64,000 nucleotides of DNA from Bufo bufo (GCF_905171765.1 NC_053389.1:748217146-748281145), one strand, 5' to 3'. Counted from the first letter of the stretch, positions 1 to 11,289 are shown. The notes: generated from the sequence alone by a model not told the origin. Program-made: numbers and translations.

Positions 1-1530
1 TTTGAGGATTAATTTTATTATTGAACAACAACCATGTTCTCAATGAACCCAAAAAACTCATTAATATCAAAGCTGAATATTTTTGGAAGTAGTTTTTAGT
101 TTGTTTTTAGTTTTAGCTATTTTAGGGGGATATCTGTGTGTGCAGGTGACTATTACTGTGCATAATTATTAGGCAACTTAACAAAAAACAAATATATACC
201 CATTTCAATTATTTATTTTTACCAGTGAAACCAATATAACATCTCAACATTCACAAATATACATTTCTGACATTCAAAAACAAAACAAAAACAAATCAGT
301 GACCAATATAGCCACCTTTCTTTGCAAGGACACTCAAAAGCCTGCCATCCATGGATTCTGTCAGTGTTTTGATCTGTTCACCATCAACATTGCGTGCAGC
401 AGCAACCACAGCCTCCCAGACACTGTTCAGAGAGGTGTACTGTTTTCCCTCCTTGTAAATCTCACATTTGATGATGGACCACAGGTTCTCAATGGGGTTC
501 AGATCAGGTGAACAAGGAGGCCATGTCATTAGATTTTCTTCTTTTATACCCTTTCTTGCCAGCCACGCTGTGGAGTACTTGGACGCATGTGATGGAGCAT
601 TGTCCTGCATGAAAATCATGTTTTTCTTGAAGGATGCAGACTTCTTCCTGTACCACTGCTTGAAGAAGGTGTCTTCCAGAAACTGGCAGTAGGACTGGGA
701 GTTGAGCTTGACTCCATCCTCAACCCGAAAAGGCCCCACAAGCTCATCTTTGATAATACCAGCCCAAACCAGTACTCCACCTCCACCTTGCTGGCGTCTG
801 AGTCGGACTGGAGCTCTCTGCCCTTTACCAATCCAGCCACGGGCCCATCCATCTGGCCCATCAAGACTCACTCTCATTTCATTAGTCCATAAAACCTTAG
901 AAAAATCAGTCTTGAGATATTTCTTGGCCCAGTCTTGACGTTTCAGCTTGTGTGTCTTGTTCAGTGGTGGTCGTCTTTCAGCCTTTCTTACCTTGGCCAT
1001 GTCTCTGAGTATTGCACACCTTGTGCTTTTGGGCACTCCAGTGATGTTGCAGCTCTGAAATATGGCCAAACTGGTGGCAAGTGGCATCTTGGCAGCTGCA
1101 CGCTTGACTTTTCTCAGTTCATGGGCAGTTATTTTGCGCCTTGGTTTTTCCACACGCTTCTTGCGACCCTGTTGACTATTTTGAATGAAACGCTTGATTG
1201 TTCGATGATCACGCTTCAGAAGCTTTGCAATTTTAAGAGTGCTGCATCCCTCTGCAAGATATCTCACTATTTTTGACTTTTCTGAGCCTGTCAAGTCCTT
1301 CTTTTGACCCATTTTGCCAAAGGAAAGGAAGTTGCCTAATAATTATGTACACCTAATATAGGGTGTTGATGTCATTAGACCACACCCCTTCTCATTACAG
1401 AGATGCACATCACCTAATATGCTTAATTGGTAGTAGGCTTTCGAGCCTATACAGCTTGGAGTAAGACAACATGCATAAAGAGGATGATGTGGTCAAAATA
1501 CTCATTTGCCTAATAATTCTGCACGCAGTG
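1..1530 (-). mobile_element. Tc1-like transposon, copy 1 (window edge cuts one end)
   Basis: This is a nearly full Tc1/mariner element in reverse orientation, closely matching the complete copy at 14056-15618. By comparison about 33 bp of one end lie before base 1. The other end is at 1530 and is followed by the expected TA target (1531-1532). The short motif AATTATTAGGCAA occurs at the outer end (1507-1530, inverted) and again at inner sites (161-180 and 1331-1350, inverted). That is the IR/DR layout of Tc1 elements in which the transposase binds both inner and outer sites. It is inserted in a Penelope-like fragment that resumes at 1533. Confidence 0.93.
296..1312 (-). CDS. Tc1-like (DD37E) transposase, full length but catalytic Asp144 replaced by Asn
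   Basis: A 338-aa cut-and-paste transposase with no stop or frameshift. Residues 1-110 form the paired-like double helix-turn-helix DNA-binding region, with a basic stretch near 50-62 (KKRVEKPRRK) likely to act as hook and nuclear signal. The DDE catalytic domain follows. The second Asp is D237 (MQDNAPSH) and the Glu is E275 (PIENLW). There are 37 residues between them, so this is a DD37E enzyme, the spacing reported for the TRT group of vertebrate Tc1-like elements. The first catalytic position reads WTNEM, with codon AAT at 881-883; the copy at 14274 reads WTDEM there. Loss of a metal-binding Asp should abolish cleavage while leaving DNA binding possible. The start is fixed by the identical ATG context in both copies. 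Confidence 0.9.
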   Translation of the reverse strand: MGQKKDLTGSEKSKIVRYLAEGCSTLKIAKLLKRDHRTIKRFIQNSQQGRKKRVEKPRRKITAHELRKVKRAAAKMPLATSLAIFQSCNITGVPKSTRCAILRDMAKVRKAERRPPLNKTHKLKRQDWAKKYLKTDFSKVLWTNEMRVSLDGPDGWARGWIGKGQRAPVRLRRQQGGGGVLVWAGIIKDELVGPFRVEDGVKLNSQSYCQFLEDTFFKQWYRKKSASFKKNMIFMQDNAPSHASKYSTAWLARKGIKEENLMTWPPCSPDLNPIENLWSIIKCEIYKEGKQYTSLNSVWEAVVAAARNVDGEQIKTLTESMDGRLLSVLAKKGGYIGH

Positions 1531-1532
1531 TA

Positions 1533-1886
1533 CATGCGGTGTCTCAAAGGCTTCCATGAATATAGTTGCGAAACTGGAGGACCCCATCGAAGTCCACAGT
1601 AGCTGCAAGTAAAAATCGCTATCAAACCGAAAAAATTGCGCTTTAACTGTTCACATACACATTCCAGTCCCTCCTGCGGTATATTTGTATATAAACTCTG
1701 GACGTCCAATGTGCACAAGTACCTAACATCGCTGCTGTTTATTCCATTGATCCTATCCAAAAAATAATTTGTATCTCTCAGACATTTGTCAAAACTACCT
1801 ACAATCTGTTGCAAAAAAGAGTCCAGATAGATCGCAAGAGGCTTGTCAGATCTCAGCTGGCAGGTTCTGGAGGTAGTGTAGTCCAT
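1533..1886 (-). pseudogene. Penelope-like element reverse transcriptase fragment
   Basis: On the minus strand the translation contains YLDSFLQQIVGSF and, further on, TLDVQSLYTNIPQEGLE. The second is the palm motif of Penelope-like reverse transcriptases (TLDV-SLYTNIP). A little downstream, in a different frame, comes a degraded stretch resembling the next conserved block (FYLQ-TSMGSS-FA-MEAFE), so there is at least one frameshift. The 5' part and the GIY-YIG endonuclease end are missing. The Tc1 copy ending at 1530 inserted into this fragment. The family assignment comes from the motif; the fragment is clearly dead. Confidence 0.75.
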
Positions 1887-2559
1887 GAGGAGGATAACAG
1901 TAGCAGATTGTTACAAAGGGAGACCTTTTGGATAGTGAAATTCCAGTCTTTAATACATAAAGGATTAAATGAAATTTGTAGCTTTAGTGAATTTATATGA
2001 TTGATCACTTTCATGTTTTAGGGTTATTTATGGCTATGTATTTTGTATAAAAGGATTTGGTTTGTATATATGTATCAGCTGTTGGTGCTATAAAAACCCC
2101 ACCTCCCCCTCTACCTGCAAGCATGAGTAAGGGGGCGTGTTCTCCCTAAATGTCACCTGGAGGGGAGGAGGTGTAAACGATGTCTGTCTCAGCGTCCCTC
2201 ATGAGGTACAATTTTATATTGGAATGCAGTAAAGAAATAAAAGAATCAAAAGGTTTTGTACCAGCAACTTGTGAGTATGACTTCTATTGCTCACTCACAT
2301 ACAATATTGGCACAATGAAGTAAAAAGAACACACAAGTCTGCAAGTTTGAAAAACAGTAAAACCCAACACCCAGTTTTATACTGATAAATATGAAATTCA
2401 TCATCATATAAGTCAACATCCTTGCCACATAAACCCCCGCTGACCAGCTCACCTATATTCAGAGCCCCAAAAAATGCCAACAAAAAAGCCAAATGAAAAA
2501 GGGGATCTCAAAATCCAAGCAACAAATATCAACCAGCTGGGCCCCAAGATCGTGAAGCA
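1887..2559. other. unassigned stretch next to the PLE fragment
   Basis: I see no coding motif. A TATA-like string (CTATAAAAA, about 2089-2097) lies upstream of a GC-rich patch, and the sequence may be the untranslated end of the Penelope-like element. That is only a guess from adjacency. Confidence 0.3.
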
Positions 2560-3536
2560 AATGAAACTAGACCAACCATCTACGATCCCCTATAGATTTT
2601 ATATGCCACCAACCCTTCAATGCTTGTGGCACCAAAAATAACTTAATCAGGCAACTTCAGCAGCTTAAAACTAAAAGCCAAGCATGCCAATTGCAGCGGG
2701 CGCCTCCCCGTAGGGCCCTCTATATATCACGTCCCAGGTGTAGAAATGCCGAGTGGTGTAGTGCGGCCTAAATTTCACTTGTTGTACCGTCACGGTGCTC
2801 CTACCTGGATACCGCTGGACCCCAGGCTTTGGCTCTGAAGAAATAAATAGGGGAAATAATTGAGGGATAAAAGAATAACTGGAGTCCAGACCTTGAGATG
2901 AAGTTCAATGGCAGCTTTACTTTGCATAAACATTCTCCAAAACGTTTTACAGGCTTTGTCTTGGTTCCAGCAGGCTTTAGCATGAAACTGGCAGGCAAAC
3001 TCCACTCTGCTATATCTGTTTCTCTCTGACTCTGCTGTACTGACAGGCTGGCTATATAACTCAGCTTCTTCTGTACACTGCACTTCTTCTCTGTAGTCTG
3101 ACTCTAGGTTATGCCAGGGAACTTTCCTCCTGGCTCCTGAGGCTTTAAGCTTTGGCCTCCGTGGCCATCAGATCTTAGGGTGCTCTGGCTGGCATGGGCA
3201 TGTCCAGCAGAGACGTGCCCCTGGACACCCTTCCCCTAGCTGGGGGTAAGCTAGACCGACTCCTAACTGGTCCCCCTCTTCCTGCAGGAAGTAGGACTAG
3301 CCCACTTCTCTCCAGGGAAAGGTTATAATGGAATGGCAAGTTCCCTTCTCTCTAAGTACAGTTATGCCGTGTTTGCTACCACCTGCTGGTGAACCTGGCA
3401 CAGTACATGGACAGTTACATAACATTAGAAATGCACAGTGTGTAGGGACCTGGAAATAAATTTATAGATGACATATAGGTTAGACCATAAAAGAAAGAAG
3501 CAAGGTGCAGAAGTGGTAACACTCTGGGATGTTACA
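2560..3536 (-). mobile_element. solo-LTR-like repeat, same family as 33992-35048
   Basis: Read on the minus strand it starts TGTAACATCCCAGAG at 3536. It is collinear with the element at 33992-35048, which starts TGTAACACCCAAGAG. Shared blocks in order are CAGGTTNACCAGCAGGTGG, CTTCANCTNAAGGTCTGGAC, GGNGTCCAGCNGTANCCAGG, AGGGCCCT and CTGCAATTGGC. No gag or pol motif is present, so I read it as a diverged solo LTR of an unidentified LTR retroelement. The far end near 2560 is approximate. Short reading frames inside it are not genes. Confidence 0.6.
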
Positions 3537-3908
3537 CATGCAGCAATTCCACTTAACAACAGACCATTCCACCTCCCTACATGCCTGGAGAATAATTTGA
3601 GAAGGGGCACATTTTTAACTCAGCCTCTCAACACTCATGTCTCTGGCCACTGCTCAATACACCAATAACCCTAACAGTAGACCCCAAAGCCACGTCTAAG
3701 TAAAGTTCAAAATCAAAATGATCAACCACCTCCAATCATGAATCAGCAGCACAACTTTATGTCTACAACCATGGATCATTTTTGTTATTTCATATATAGT
3801 GCTCACATTGTTGGGCCTTGGCTCATAGAGGTACGTTAGGTACTAGATATCAGTTGTAAATTAAGAAAACTGCAGTACTTATCTATGCAAATCCTTAGTG
3901 TTGTTTAT
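3537..3908. other. no recognisable feature
   Basis: Moderately AT-rich sequence without a coding motif, tandem repeat or inverted repeat that I can support. Confidence 0.4.
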
Positions 3909-4381
3909 TAACCAGACATAGTGAAATGCCTCAATTTCCCCCGCATAATATAATGTAATGGTGGGGAACCGAAATCCCCACGTTGGCAGCCACCAACCTG
4001 TGACAAAAAAGTTAAGCTTACCAAGAAGGGACTGCAAATCTTATAATGGAATCTTTTTTCAGCATTGATCAACCTCCTCCCTAAAGCCCAACAACTGATC
4101 ATCCGGCAGATGACACTCCATTGTCACGACCATGTCAGTCACAATGTCTAGAAAGTTAAGTTCTCTCACCAGACTCACAGTGTACTCCACTGCCAATGGA
4201 ATCCCAAAAGAAGCAAAAAGACATTCCAATGAATGCAACAACAGATAGCTACAGGACCAATACACAAAAAATCATCCAGGAAATGGATAATCGAAGAACA
4301 GCCAGAGACATCTGACACTGTCCACTCCAAAAACGAGCCAAATGTTTCAAAATATGCAAGGAGCATCTCATTGGCAGGCAC
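3909..4381 (-). pseudogene. DIRS-type retrotransposon reverse transcriptase fragment
   Basis: Minus-strand translation in two adjacent frames gives FETFGSFLEW, then IIHFLDDFLCIGP, then FASFGIPLAVEYTV, LPDDQLLGFREEVD and a block like KRFHYKICSPFLVSL. This is the order of motifs around the catalytic LDDF box of DIRS/Ngaro reverse transcriptases (YLDDFLF-GP, FGIPLA-EKT, LQSLLGKL). The frame changes just after the LDDF box and again near the end, and no recombinase or RNase H is present, so it is a dead internal fragment. It abuts the hAT-like terminus at 4382. Confidence 0.75.
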
Positions 4382-4826
4382 TAGTGATGAGCAAAGCGAG
4401 CTTTGGATGCTACATCCGAAGTCACTTTGTTCAAAATTTCGGATTAATACTGTATGGAGATCCGTCTTTGTATAGTATTAAAATGTATGGGCTTCGATGA
4501 GTTGCAATTAGTTATTTGTAAAGTCCTGCTTTGACTTTGTTGAGTAACTTCAGTAGTTAATTTTTAAAGTGGAAAACCACTTTAAAACTTGAAACCAAAC
4601 TCAGCTTTGGTTCTGAAGTACCAGTCAAAATGAAGCCGAGGTCAGATTCAAGTTTTAAAGTGGTTTTACACTTTAAAAATCAACTACCGAAGTTATTCAA
4701 CAAAGTCACGTGCGACTTTGCAAATAGCTAACTTCGGCACATCGGAGCTCATACATTTTAATACTGCAAGGAGACAGATCTCTGTACAGTATTAATCCGA
4801 AGTTTTGAACAAAGCGACTTCGGAAA
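4382..4826. repeat. foldback element with about 200-bp inverted arms
   Basis: From 4416 (CCGAAGTCACTTTGTTC) to 4823 (GAACAAAGCGACTTCGG) the sequence is a long imperfect palindrome centred near 4620. Matching pairs include GGATTAATACTGTA with TACAGTATTAATCC, and CCACTTTAAAACTTGAA with TTCAAGTTTTAAAGTGG. The left edge TAGTGATGAGC at 4382 has the TAGNGATGAGC terminus of the hAT elements in this window; the right terminus is degraded. It is probably a non-autonomous hAT-type foldback MITE. Confidence 0.75.
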
Positions 4827-4992
4827 ACCAAGAATAGTTTTCTGGCATAGAATACTTTTTTTTGTCTACCTAATGATAAAAGAACCCCCTAAAGAGAACT
4901 ACACAAGGCAAGTCAACCAAGTACGACAAGTTTATCTTGAAACATTCTGGTTCTCTTGTACTTATGGAAAGAGAACTAGCTGGCATATTTCA

Positions 4993-5327
4993 TTAAGGCC
5001 TCATGCGCACGACCGTTGTGTGTTTAACGGTCCGCAAATCGCAGATCCGCAAAACACGGATTGGCGTCTGTGTGCGTTCCGCAATATGCGGAACGGCACG
5101 GACAGCCATTAATATAACTGCCTATTCTTGTCTGCAAAACGCGGACAAGAATTGGACAGGTTATATTTTTTTTGCGGACCACGGAACGGAGCAACGGATG
5201 CGGACAGCACACGGAGTGCTGTCCGCATCTTTTGCGGCCCCATTGAAGTGAATGGATCCGCATCCGAGACACCAAAACTGCGGCTCGGATGCGGACCAAA
5301 ACAACGGCCGTGTGCATGAGGCCTTAG
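4993..5327 (+). mobile_element. MITE with GGCCTCATGC termini and TTAA-type flanks
   Basis: The terminal inverted repeats are GGCCTCATGCGCACGACCGT at 4997 and its complement ending at 5323 (ACGGCCGTGTGCATGAGGCC). The flanks are TTAA on the left and TTAG on the right, which suggests a TTAA target duplication with one change. The interior is full of GCGGA/TCCGC words. No coding capacity. A reverse-oriented half copy lies at 39559-39717. The flank suggests a piggyBac-type host enzyme, but the terminus does not begin CCC, so the superfamily is unproven. Confidence 0.75.
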
Positions 5328-7764
5328 AGATATTTAAGTTTTGTGGGATGTTATAATTCTGTTGTCTCACTTTCAGTTAAATATTACTTTGGCGGTCTCT
5401 CTGGTTAATCTGATGTTGAATAGTCAAGTGAAATTGCTAAAGGAGTTGTCTGTTTTTGCTATACAGATGTATGCTTAGGTTATTTTCACAAAGCAAATTG
5501 GCAGAGATGTCTTCCCACTTTTCAAACATGCTTATGTAGCAAAGTTTAAAAAATAGCTAAGCCAGCCTCACATTTACAAGTTTTTTCAGGACAAATGAAA
5601 GAAAAGCAAATGAGAACAAAATTTTTAGTTCCAAGGCCTTAGGGGAAATCTCTGCGTGGGTACTATTTATATTATGGAGACCAGTTGATACACATGACAA
5701 CTGTTGTAGGCTAAACAATGCTCCTCTGGATTTCCTGCTAAAATATATACAGATTATCATATCTAACCTCTGCCAGTGTCAGATAGGTTTAGGAAAGCTA
5801 ATTTGAATATCTTTCCCAGGAACCAAGTGAAGCATTGCCTGGCCTTCAATACTGTGCACATGTACTCAGCAACTTGGCAAACTAGGGGCATTACCTGACC
5901 TACTGTACAATACTGCACACGCGTACTTGGCGTACCATGGGCTGTCCACAATGAGACAACGCATGTATATTGTTGAGAAACACACATTTGTATACTAGGC
6001 TTTCTCTCGGCAAACTTCAAACTAAATGAATATTTTCTGATTTGCTGATATCTTTCTCCTGCCCCTAACAGTATATAGTGTAACTCCCCTAGGCCCACAT
6101 AGTACATAATTTAAGATCTCTAGCCTTCCAGGACTCTTATAACATATAATGTAAAACCTTACAGTAAGCAGTATAGATGTCACTTACCATCAATGTCCAC
6201 GGCCTGGATATCTGCCTGGAGTGGCACATGTGCAGCATGGGAAGAATGAGGCTTTGATCCTGAACAGAACATCCTGATACTAGCATTAGAACTTTGGGAG
6301 CATTGTGTCCACTGCACTCATCAAAGATTGTGTGCACTGCCAGGGTACGCATCCCAAGAACTATGAACTCCTACAGTTCCTTTAAAGTAATTGAATTCAG
6401 CTGCAGCCAGATTAACAGGCCAGGTGGCCCACACAGTGACCTGAAGGGCAGCACACGCTGTGACCTAAAGTTCAGTCCACTAGTCGGCCAGAATGCCACT
6501 CCGGGCCTGGTATGAACACACACAAGGGAAGAGTTAAGTAGAACTCTCCTGTTACAGGAACAGCAATGAAATATTCAACATTTAGGTCGGGATTCATTTA
6601 GAGGCCATACTCCATCCTAATGAGTCCCACAACTTTTGAAAAGATCAGCAACATTTTTTTAAAAAGCTACAGATATCATGTGCAACTTTTTGGCACCAGA
6701 AACGATGAAGGGTGTATGTTAATGTTCCTTATATTTTCATAGTCTTGTAGCAAATGTCAATTTTATAGTCTTAGATACCATTCAATAGACGTTATTTAAC
6801 AAAGCCTAAACACTTTTATAATTAAATTTTACCGTTCTCTTGCTGACACATTGTGTTCATCAGTATGAATTCCATATTTTTTTCTACAACTGAAGTACTG
6901 TACAACTCAACCTCTCATATCAGAGAGAACGCAAGGTGGCTGCATTTTATCTTTGGGACATTAAGATCTTGTTACATTTTATTTCAAAGCACACAAGCCT
7001 CTCTTCCCATGCCAGTCCGTCTCCTCCACAGGTGCTGACTCAAAGTGTATTTAAAACTATTACGCTAAAGCTGACACAAAATGCTGAGGTGGCATAAATA
7101 AGATTTATACAGTCTATTTCTTTCTGCAGTGACTGGGTCAAATAATATTGGGGTTGTCATAAAAAATATGAAAGCCATTAATACTTTCACGCTGCATGGG
7201 ACCACAAGCCTCATATCCTGAAATTATCCCTGAGACGCCAGCTAGAGAAATACTGTGGGACAGAACTGAATGAGGAACCCACAGTGCAAATACCAAGAAA
7301 GCCTGGACCAAGAGCACATGCAATTTCACATTAAGACAGAATTTTCCCTCTGCTCTTTGCTGAAATTAAATTCTAAATAGCAATAAGAGAGATGTCAGTC
7401 TAAGAGTGCTAAAATCTGACAGCTAGTATGGTTTTCAAGATGATCAAAAACATTCTTGGATATACTAGGCAGTATTTGTAAGGTTCGTTGAGACCATTTG
7501 TAAATATACAATATTACAGCATTTTATGTATGATAGCTATGATGTGAACACTACCAGCGTGTTTAAAGAGGATCACTCTGGAAATTCACTGATAAACCTG
7601 GCACAGTGCCTTGTGTAGGGCTAGCTCAGTTGAATGTAATGAAAGCTTTCATTTAGCAACTGGTTATATCATTCTGGAGAAAAAGAACTTTTAATCCATA
7701 TGCAAATTAACAATTAAGTGCACTGAGGGTGGACCCAACCTGTCTGTGCAACCTTGTCCCTCCA
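5328..7764. other. long stretch with no recognisable gene or repeat
   Basis: Six-frame reading shows only short open frames without family motifs. There is no tandem array or long inverted repeat. It may be old, decayed repeat or unique intergenic DNA; the sequence does not say which. Confidence 0.4.
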
Positions 7765-7873
7765 GCTTCCTCTGCCAGCCACTCCCTCTCCTTCTTGATT
7801 GATAAGGCAAGGTTCCTGCATAATCATCTCACCTGTCAATCAAGAAGGAGAAGGTCGGGCTGGCAGAGGAAGC
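7765..7873. repeat. short hairpin repeat
   Basis: Left arm 7765-7803 (GCTTCCTCTGCCAGCC...) pairs with right arm 7836-7873 (...GGCTGGCAGAGGAAGC) around a 32-nt spacer. The arms match well, including CTTCTTGATTGA with TCAATCAAGAAG. It resembles a small foldback MITE. Confidence 0.6.
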
Positions 7874-7876
7874 AGG

Positions 7877-8500
7877 TGTCACGGCCGTACTAAGACATTA
7901 GGACATTCCTGCGACAGATGGAAGGAGATCTGTGAGACTGGCAACACGTGGTTTGATCTGACATGTTTTCCTTTTGGATCAAATGACGTCTGTGTTGTTT
8001 CTGGTGCTTGCCACACCTTCATCCCCAGATGTGGCTATTTTGGTCATTTAACCTTCTCTATTTATTGTTGTTTCTCCCACTATGCTATGCGGTTTATAGC
8101 TTCTGTTGGACTTGTGGTTATCTTGTGTTTGGTTCTTGGCTGAATTCCTGGTGCTACCAAAGCTTCATTGTAGATGAGTGTTTCCTTTCCCTTTTGTATT
8201 TTGTTTATATATATGTGTGTGTTGCATTTCCCTGTTTTTTGTCATTAGGCCTGAGGGAGACTCCTGTTCGTCTTTCCCTTTGGAGGAACAGGTAGACTCA
8301 GTCCTGACATTAGTTCCAGGGTCCTATAGGGTGAGATAGGATTCTAGGTATCCGGTGTATGAACTTACCTACCTTTGCGGCCTGTTCATACTGTTAGTCT
8401 GTCAGGACTGGAGTTAGGGTTTTCTCTAGAAGGTGTCCATCTTCCTTCCCTAGTTTCCAGGCCTTGCCAGTATCCCCTTACTGCTACAAGCCACAATACA
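7877..8500 (+). mobile_element. probable Gypsy LTR fragment
   Basis: It begins TGTCACGGCCG, like the other TGTCA-type LTRs here (11551 and 32412). It has the T-rich texture followed by short purine blocks (CATTAGGCCTGAGGGAGA) seen in vertebrate Gypsy LTR and leader sequence. No matching right terminus or target duplication was found. The reading frames within it (7799-8295) carry no family motif and are treated as chance. Confidence 0.4.
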
Positions 8501-9120
8501 GCCGCATCCATGTGGACCGATACATGGGGAGCAAAGATAAGTAATATGCTAACTAATGCACTAGTTTAAGGGGGCTTTATTTTCCCCATAGCATGTGATT
8601 ACTGCACTGTAAACCAGTGGGAAGAGGTGGGTTTTAACCTGGGGTTACAAACATATCCCAGTAAAAGTGACCACCACCTCCGAAACTGGGATTATAACTA
8701 ATATGTCCCCTGATGAGTTGGACCTATGTCCAACGAAACACGTTGGAACGCTTAATAGGACTTAAGAGACTGTATCAATATCAATACACTGGTGACAGGG
8801 CCCTCCACCACAGCATGACGAAGCTGGGCAGTCTCCATTGCTGCGCAAGGACAGGGAGGGTCTCATAAGTGTCCACTGGCAATTTGGGATTTGTGGATAG
8901 TACTTTGCCACCTCAAGGTACATCCTGTGCAGGGTGAGTCCTGTGCAGGGTCAGATTAGTCATCAGAGACCCAGCACTAGTCTCCCCTATCCCTAGTTCC
9001 GGGTCACCAATTGCGCAGCGTTTGGTGTATACCATGCATATTTAGGGATTTAATTGATCATAATAAATGTTACGTTTTAATGGTATCTCAATAAGAATAT
9101 ATATTTACAGTATCCCCTTT
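8501..9120 (+). mobile_element. hammerhead-bearing repeat, probably the terminal region of a Penelope-like element
   Basis: The region is non-coding. It contains the hammerhead motif at 8705-8747 and ends with an AATAAATG stretch near 9062. Penelope-like elements of animals are known to carry hammerheads in their terminal repeats, and a PLE polymerase fragment is present at 1533-1886, so a PLE origin is reasonable. I cannot fix the ends. Confidence 0.45.
8705..8747 (+). ncRNA. hammerhead ribozyme motif
   Basis: All invariant core parts are present and in order. CTGATGA is at 8710-8716. Stem II follows as GTTGGAC (8717-8723), loop CTAT, and GTCCAAC (8728-8734), seven perfect pairs. GAAA is at 8735-8738, then a very short stem III region ACACGTT. 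Ribozymes with such a minimal stem III, often a near-palindrome like ACGCGT, are typical of retroelement hammerheads and may cleave as dimers. The flanks GTCCC before the core and GGAAC after it can form part of stem I with one mismatch, so cis activity may be weak. Confidence 0.72.
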
Positions 9121-10888
9121 CCCTTTTATGCTTTGTGTGGTGTTTTCCTCCCACACATGAGCATGACAGCAGGAGGAGCAAGGGTGCACAGAGTAGCTTG
9201 AACCCACCCTTTGGGCATGTAACTGCTAAATTGCATATAAATTAAAGTTACCTTTTTTCCAGAATGATGCAATTGATAGCTAAATGAAATGTATTGTATA
9301 ACAGTGAATTTCCTATTGACAGACTGCAATTAAATGGGTATTCCTAAGTGACAAATACATGGCTAAAGTCATTTGAGGATGTGGTCACAGAGCAGGGTGT
9401 GACTTCATGAATGTTTATTAGTAGAGATGAGCGAATTGAAGTTGACAAAGTGGAATTCGATCCGAATTTAAGGAAAAATTCGATCCGCGCGAAGCCGAAT
9501 TTGTTCATGCTTTGTGGTAACGAATCAATTTTTTTCCTAAAATAGCTGCTGCACATGTTAAGACATGGAGCAAAGAACTATAGGAACGAGGGATCACCCA
9601 CAATACCATGCATGCAGCCAATCAGCAGCCAACCATCCCCTCAGCCATCATGGATTCTGCCATTTTCCAGTGTGAGACATCAGCAGGCGCTAGGGACAGT
9701 GCTAGGACAGACTTTATTGTGCTGAGAAAAAAATTATTTACAAGTTCAGGGAAAGATTAGTCAAGGTGTAGGGAAAGGATAGGGAGGCATCATCCACGCT
9801 ACAAAAGGAGAACAGGGTACAATAGGAGTGATTCTATTACACCTTGCTGCACTTATTGTGGATCCAAATTGCTTTTAGGGTGTTTGCAATATATGATACA
9901 TCACTAATTCCAGCAAACCTTGCTTGGGATTGGGGTGCAAGTTCTGTGATACAGCCATTTACTGGGTGTATTAATAGGAAAGATATGTACGTCCTATAAG
10001 CCATTCTGCGCTGATTTTACATTGTTTTAATTTTTTTTAGGGGGTGTATTAATAGGAAAAAAAAAGAAAAGAATATATGTTATAATTGCCGTTCAGCGGT
10101 GAAGTAACATTTTACTATAGCCATTTACAGGGTGCATTAATAGGAAAGATACTTACGTCCCATTAGCCATTCTGCGTTGATTTTACATTGTTTCCTTTTT
10201 TTTTGGGGGGGGTGTATTAATAGGGAAAAAAAAGGGAAAAATATATGTCATAATTGCTATTCAGCGGTGAAGTAACATTGTACTACAGCCATTTATGTGG
10301 TGTAGTAAAAGAAAATATACGTACGTCCCATTACCCATTCTGCAGTGAATTGTGATTGTTATTAGAGATGGCCTTGCGGCTCGCCCGGCGGTCGTTTCAC
10401 AGTGAACCTTGCTCGTTTGCAGTTCGCTGAACGAGCGAACATATGGCGATGTCCGCCAGCGCCATATTCTTTTACATTGTAAAGAACTTTGACCCATGAC
10501 ATATCCATCAGGTGGTACAGGACAGCCAATGAGACGTTTCAGCACATGGATATACCCTCTACCTTATAAATAAACCTGATCTGGCCACCATTTTACATTC
10601 ATTCTTTTGCCAGTGTAGGGAGAGGTTGCTGTGTGAAGCAGGGACAGACTGTTAGGGACACCAAACGCTAGCTAAAAGGGCCACAAAAGTCCTTTTAAGG
10701 ACTGGTATAGGTGTGCTATCGATAAGTGTGACTTACTGAGGGGTGTAATATACTTATAATATACTTTCTAACATAGAAAATATGTTATAGTGCATTTGCA
10801 TTGTGCAGCATTTGTTTGCGGTTCTGCTGCAGAGGGAAAAACGCTATTTGAACAAATAATTTCTACTGGTGTGATATACCAGTTGCCC

Positions 10889-11289
10889 AGATCAAGAGTT
10901 TCAAAAGTCCAGCTCACCTGTAATTCCATCGTGCACGGCAAAAGTTGAAGTCAAACTTGTATAGTCACGTAAAAACAATGGTGATCCGGCACTGAAGGGT
11001 CCTATTTTCGACATTTCTTTATTGCCAAAGCTTGAACATACTGTATATGGAACAGGACAGGATATAGAGCAGCCTTCTCCCTCTTACTCCCGTTTAGCCG
11101 ACATGTTTTGAGCCGCTTAGGCTCTTAGTCGTGGCATCGACTAAGACCCTAGGCGGCTTGAAACATGTCGGCTAAACGGGAGTAAGAGGGAGAAGGCTGC
11201 TCTATGTCCTGTCCTGTTCCATATATGTTCAAGCTTTGGCAATGAAGAAATGTAGGACCCTTCAGTGCTGGATCACCTTTGTTTTTACG
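10889..11289. mobile_element. palindromic retroelement insert with paired degenerate hammerhead cores
   Basis: The insert is flanked by a 13-bp duplication ATACCAGTTGCCC (10876-10888 and 11290-11302). From about 10970 to 11288 it is a long inverted repeat with a tiny centre near 11130; the arms include GAGCAGCCTTCTCCCTCTTA and its complement. Each arm carries a degenerate hammerhead-like block: stem II GAGCC/GGCTC, then (G)AAACATGTC, where ACATGT is a palindromic mini stem III and GTC a cleavage triplet. CTGATGA is reduced to CTAAGA. The long duplication fits retroposition rather than a DNA transposase. Confidence 0.7.

Noticed and set aside
1809..2492. Short frames beside the PLE fragment
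   Set aside because: No match to GIY-YIG endonuclease or polymerase motifs.
7799..8295. Two overlapping open frames with Cys- and Phe-rich hydrophobic stretches
   Set aside because: They lie in a probable LTR fragment and show no signal peptide plus domain arrangement or family motif.
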